Shown here one piece after another: positions 6,376 to 8,833 of a stretch of DNA of 8,833 nucleotides (within the stretch, counting starts at the first letter, position 1; the number at the start of each line of letters is the position of its first letter). The DNA lies in contig JAFGUM010000035.1 in NCBI GenBank assembly GCA_016938515.1, positions 1 through 8,833 on the forward strand. Direction: 5' to 3'. The notes under the pieces are model-generated. The model was not told the DNA's origin and searched no databases. It worked only from the letters and a program-made list of their open reading frames with translations. The translations under genes and the position numbers were made by a program. Origin of the DNA: Spirochaetales bacterium. Lineage in GTDB: Bacteria; Spirochaetota; Spirochaetia; Treponematales; UBA12059.

Positions 6376-6960
6376 GTGTTTACGCACAAGCTGAGCAGAT
6401 TTGAACAGAACATAATAACAATACATCCCGGAGAATACCACGTTTCTGGTGAAGATATTATAATAGCAACGGTGCTCGGTTCGTGTGTTTCGGTGTCGCT
6501 GTGGGACGCGCGGATGCGGCTGGGCGGCATAAACCACTTTATGCTGCCTGGCGACCTTGACGACGCCGACATGGCCAAGAGCCGCAACGCCAAGTACGGC
6601 ATGTTTGCCATCGAGCTATTGTACAACGAGCTCCTGAAGCGCGGTTCGCGAAAAACAGATATTATCGCGAAGGTGTTTGGCGGGGCTTCTGTTCTCCACC
6701 TCGCCTCGGGGCCTACCAAAATTCCAAAGGGCAACGTGGATTTTGCGCTGGCGTACCTGAAGACAGAAGGCATACCCATAGCCGCCAACGATACTGGTGG
6801 CATCCTGCCGCGCAAAATATTTTTCTTTGCCCAGACGGGCAAGGTGCTGCTCAAGCGCATAACGGGAGTGAAGGCAACGGACGTCGAGCGCGAAGAAGTG
6901 GCGTACCTGGACAAGATCAAACGAGCGGAATCGGGTTCTGTTACGCTCTTTGATCGCTAG
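6376..6960 (+). CDS. cheD: Chemoreceptor glutamine deamidase CheD
   Basis: CheD converts specific Gln side chains of chemoreceptors to Glu and, in B. subtilis and Thermotoga, pairs with the CheY phosphatase CheC. Counting from GTG 6376 (194 aa), the fold's landmarks are all present: ITIHPGEYHVS (15-24 region), ATVLGSCVSVSLWD with catalytic Cys37 and Thr32, GGINHFMLP with catalytic His54, KVFGGASV (99-106), and NDTGGILPRKIFFFAQTGKV (138-157). An active enzyme is therefore expected. GTG 6376 is preferred because GGGGG ends 5 bases upstream; GTG 6370 is in frame and would abut that run directly. No ATG lies near. It follows the MCP-like gene by 42 bp, probably in one operon, making that protein a likely substrate or partner. 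The C-terminus ends RAESGSVTLFDR, matching the neighbour's tail. The last 20 bp overlap the opposing patatin gene. Confidence 0.93.
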   Translation: MFTHKLSRFEQNIITIHPGEYHVSGEDIIIATVLGSCVSVSLWDARMRLGGINHFMLPGDLDDADMAKSRNAKYGMFAIELLYNELLKRGSRKTDIIAKVFGGASVLHLASGPTKIPKGNVDFALAYLKTEGIPIAANDTGGILPRKIFFFAQTGKVLLKRITGVKATDVEREEVAYLDKIKRAESGSVTLFDR

Positions 6961-7906
6961 GTTCCCGGCTTCCGGGAACCCGGTTTCCGGGAACCCGGTT
7001 TCCGGGAGCCCGGCGGCGACGCGAGCGGGAGAATCCCAGCGCTTCGGCAACCCGCTTGGCCGCTCGTATCGGAGCGCTCGCGAAAAAGCTGTCCAGGTCA
7101 GCGGCGGCGAGGCTCGCCGAGCGCTGGCCGAGTTCGATGATGGCCCCGGCATCCTCGAACTGGAACGGCGACCTGCCATCGGTGGAGTACAGCGTGAGGT
7201 CTGCCATCGAGTCCGCTTCTTTCTGCGCGTGCGACGATGCCACGTCGAAACACCGGAACATGAGGGCTATGCCGTTGGTCAGGCTCTCGGGTGTCGCGGG
7301 CTCAAACGGGGATACGTCCGACGCCAGTATCCTGCCCACTTTTCTGGCTTTGGCCACGTCGCAGGGCAGGTTGTCCAGCACGCCGCCGTCTACGAGTATC
7401 ATGCCATCCCGGAGCACAGGCGCGAAAACGCCGGGGAAGGACATCGAGGCCCGCAGCGCGTCTACGAGGGAGCCCGAGTCGAATACGACGGGCATACCCG
7501 ATATCAGGTCGGTCGCCGTGCACGCGAAGGGGATGGGCAGGTCTTCTATACTGGTGTTGCCAAAGATGCGCGCGAGTTCGGCCCTCGCCCTGGCCCCCGA
7601 ATCCAGGCTGCGGCCGCGTAGCAGAGAACTTATAGCGCTACCCGCCTGCACAAGGCGTGAGAGCATCATGTCGGGTAGCTTGAACGCGGGGTTCTCGAGA
7701 AAATCGCGGAGTTCGAAGCCCCGAGCGTACTCTTCGAGCCTGGCTCCATCCCACCCGCTGGCGTACATGGCGCCGAGCAGGGCTCCCATCGACGTGCCCG
7801 CGATAAAAGAGGGGCGGGGGACTCCCCGTCGCTCCAGCTCCCGGATGATGCCTATGTGGGCGAGGCCTCTGGCCCCGCCTCCCGACAGTACGAGAGACCA
7901 GCGCAT
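6941..7906 (-). CDS. Patatin-like phospholipase (RssA/YchK-like)
   Basis: Predicted Ser-Asp dyad acyl hydrolase acting on phospholipids or other lipids, 321 aa, without a signal peptide and so probably cytoplasmic or membrane-associated. Motifs: oxyanion-hole GGGARG (9-14), nucleophile elbow GTSMG with Ser39, and the dyad box VDGGVLDNLP with Asp173. The patatin domain spans about residues 4-195. The remainder is helical, followed by a basic stretch SRSRRRR (293-299) and a repetitive tail, PGNRVPGNRVPGSREP (301-316), encoded by the 15-bp tandem repeat. This tail is not part of the catalytic domain and probably arose by repeat expansion. ATG 7906 lies 6 bases after the MFS stop, with GGAGAG overlapping that gene's end, so the two are probably co-transcribed and may be coupled. 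Substrate is unknown. Confidence 0.9.
   Translation of the reverse strand: MRWSLVLSGGGARGLAHIGIIRELERRGVPRPSFIAGTSMGALLGAMYASGWDGARLEEYARGFELRDFLENPAFKLPDMMLSRLVQAGSAISSLLRGRSLDSGARARAELARIFGNTSIEDLPIPFACTATDLISGMPVVFDSGSLVDALRASMSFPGVFAPVLRDGMILVDGGVLDNLPCDVAKARKVGRILASDVSPFEPATPESLTNGIALMFRCFDVASSHAQKEADSMADLTLYSTDGRSPFQFEDAGAIIELGQRSASLAAADLDSFFASAPIRAAKRVAEALGFSRSRRRRAPGNRVPGNRVPGSREPSDQRA
6960..6980. terminator. Perfect hairpin at the cheD/patatin junction, possible bidirectional terminator
   Basis: GGTTCCCGG (6960-6968) and CCGGGAACC (6972-6980) form a perfect 9-bp stem with a 3-base loop, starting on the last base of the cheD stop codon. No T tract follows on either strand, so a standard rho-independent terminator is not shown. 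The hairpin may just reflect the repeat units it is made of. For the minus strand it lies inside the coding part of the patatin gene. Confidence 0.4.
6964..7013. repeat. 15-bp tandem repeat, three units plus a partial
   Basis: Units are CCCGGCTTCCGGGAA (6964-6978), CCCGGTTTCCGGGAA (6979-6993) and CCCGGTTTCCGGGAG (6994-7008), then CCCGG. Each unit is nearly self-complementary (CCGG-TTT-CCGG). The unit length is a multiple of three, so copy changes would keep the patatin frame and only vary its PGNRV-type tail. Confidence 0.9.
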
Positions 7907-7912
7907 CGGGCG

Positions 7913-8833
7913 TCAGCTCTCCGTGGCGGCGGGCTTCTCGCCTGGTTCGCCCTTGGTAACGAGACCCATGAATACGTAGGCGCCGAGCATGGCGAGAGCC
8001 GCGAATACGAAAATACCGGGGTATCCGAACAGGTCGATGATCCAGCCGGTGATTGGCGGAGCTGAAATGGCCGCGGTCTGGCTAAAGGTGTAGTACAAGC
8101 CCGTATACACGCCAATCGTTCCAAAGGTGGCCATCTGCCACAGCATGGGGAAGGAGTTGGTGATGATGGTGATCCAGAAGACGCCGAACAGGAACATCAT
8201 GCCAAGGAGGATGTTGAACCTGAGGTCGGTGCCGAGGGGTTCCGCAAGCGGGCTGGACAGGATCGCGGTGAGCGTGAGCATCACGGCTAGCACGAGGAGG
8301 GAGCCGCGGATGGCAGTGCGCCTGCCTATTTTGTGGGCTATGTAACCCGATGGTATGGCGAAGAGCGTCTGCGCTATGGCTACCGCTGATGCCGGTAGGG
8401 CGGCTTTTCCGTTGGAGCTGACGAGGAAGACTTCCTTGCACAGTTTGCCAAGGAAGGGCAGGATGCCCTGGTAGCCCAGGAACCAGAAGAGCAGGGCCAG
8501 GAGTATCCACAGAGCGCTCTTGTCCTTTTCGCCGGCCACGGCCTTGAGCGAGCGCGTCAGCGGCACTTTTTCTTCTTTGGCTTCGTCGTCGTGGTTCTTT
8601 TCGCGAACAAAAGCGAATACGAGCAGCGTCGCGAGTACCACGAACAAGCCGGCTATCGGGAAGGGGAGTGTGTCCTTTGTTCTGCCAAGTACGGGAAGGA
8701 CGATGTCCAGGTCCATCAGCCTTGCCAGGCCGACCGTGCTTATAATGGCGCCGAGGGCACCCATCGTGTTGATGACGCCGTTGGCTTCAGAGCGGAACTC
8801 GCCGGGAATGGTATCCGGCATCAGGGCGACGAC
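7913..8833 (-). CDS. MFS transporter, SLC45/sugar-carrier-like (5' end outside the window)
   Basis: C-terminal part (306 codons) of an inner-membrane major facilitator carrier, probably sugar:cation. The frame stays open to the window edge and reads VVALMPDTIPGEF before the first hydrophobic helix; the ALMPD box followed by an R-x-x-ANG helix is typical of SLC45-like/sucrose-type MFS proteins. About eight helices are visible, corresponding to TM5-TM12 of a 12-helix carrier, so roughly the first third is missing. A charged loop (EKNHDDEAKEEKVP) between the second and third visible helices fits the central cytoplasmic loop between the two halves, and IAHKIGRRTAI matches the cytoplasmic motif between TM8 and TM9. 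The internal Met at 8821 is not the true start. It is first in a pair with the patatin gene, 6 bases apart. Substrate is inferred only from family resemblance. Confidence 0.85.
   Translation of the reverse strand, partial: VVALMPDTIPGEFRSEANGVINTMGALGAIISTVGLARLMDLDIVLPVLGRTKDTLPFPIAGLFVVLATLLVFAFVREKNHDDEAKEEKVPLTRSLKAVAGEKDKSALWILLALLFWFLGYQGILPFLGKLCKEVFLVSSNGKAALPASAVAIAQTLFAIPSGYIAHKIGRRTAIRGSLLVLAVMLTLTAILSSPLAEPLGTDLRFNILLGMMFLFGVFWITIITNSFPMLWQMATFGTIGVYTGLYYTFSQTAAISAPPITGWIIDLFGYPGIFVFAALAMLGAYVFMGLVTKGEPGEKPAATES

Noticed and set aside
6964..7013. CRISPR-like array at the tandem repeat
   Set aside because: The 15-bp units are directly adjacent with no spacers, and no cas gene is present.
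7056..7979. Plus-strand 307-codon frame opposite the patatin gene
   Set aside because: Shadow frame: it mirrors the patatin coding strand, has a Ser/Arg/Pro-rich composition, and crosses the patatin/MFS boundary without a domain.

Overview
The window is about 8.8 kb of moderately GC-rich bacterial DNA, tightly packed and free of rRNA, tRNA, CRISPR or transposase genes. Codon use mixes high GC with frequent ATA (Ile) and AGG (Arg) codons. Together with a lone UgpC/MsmX-type ATPase, CheD beside a soluble MCP-like protein, and an SLC45-like MFS carrier, this suggests a free-living or environmental spirochaete (Spirochaetales). That placement is inference, not proven by any single marker.

Layout. 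Positions 1-372 hold no supportable gene. They carry diverged copies of a pyrimidine-rich repeat with core TTGTTCATCATGTTCTG, a CCACGGAGG/CACGGAGA element and a long purine tract. Next comes a SpoU/TrmH-type RNA methyltransferase (373-1236, +), convergent with and overlapping by 8 bp a two-gene minus-strand operon of Opp/Dpp-type ABC permeases (3146 down to 1229, genes overlapping by 11 bp). A 172-bp divergent intergenic region separates these from a stand-alone UgpC/MsmX-type sugar-importer ATPase (3319-4437, +). That gene has a good sigma70-like promoter, a strong ribosome-binding site and a rho-independent terminator, so it is probably its own transcription unit.

A chemotaxis pair follows on the plus strand: a 583-aa soluble MCP-like coiled-coil protein (4582-6333) and CheD, the receptor glutamine deamidase (about 6376-6960). 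CheD converges on, and overlaps by 20 bp, a minus-strand pair made of a patatin-like lipid hydrolase (7906-6941) and the C-terminal part of an MFS sugar carrier that runs off the right edge (8833-7913). A 15-bp tandem repeat of self-complementary units sits at the CheD/patatin junction and encodes a repetitive tail on the patatin protein.

The chemotaxis pair is the most interesting part. The MCP-like protein has a recognisable but degenerate receptor-tip sequence and a CheZ-like QDxxxQ motif. It also shares the C-terminal peptide ESG-x-VTLF with its neighbour CheD, written in different codons. These features suggest a non-canonical cytoplasmic chemotaxis module; this is a hypothesis. The rest of the window reads as ordinary housekeeping and transport genes.
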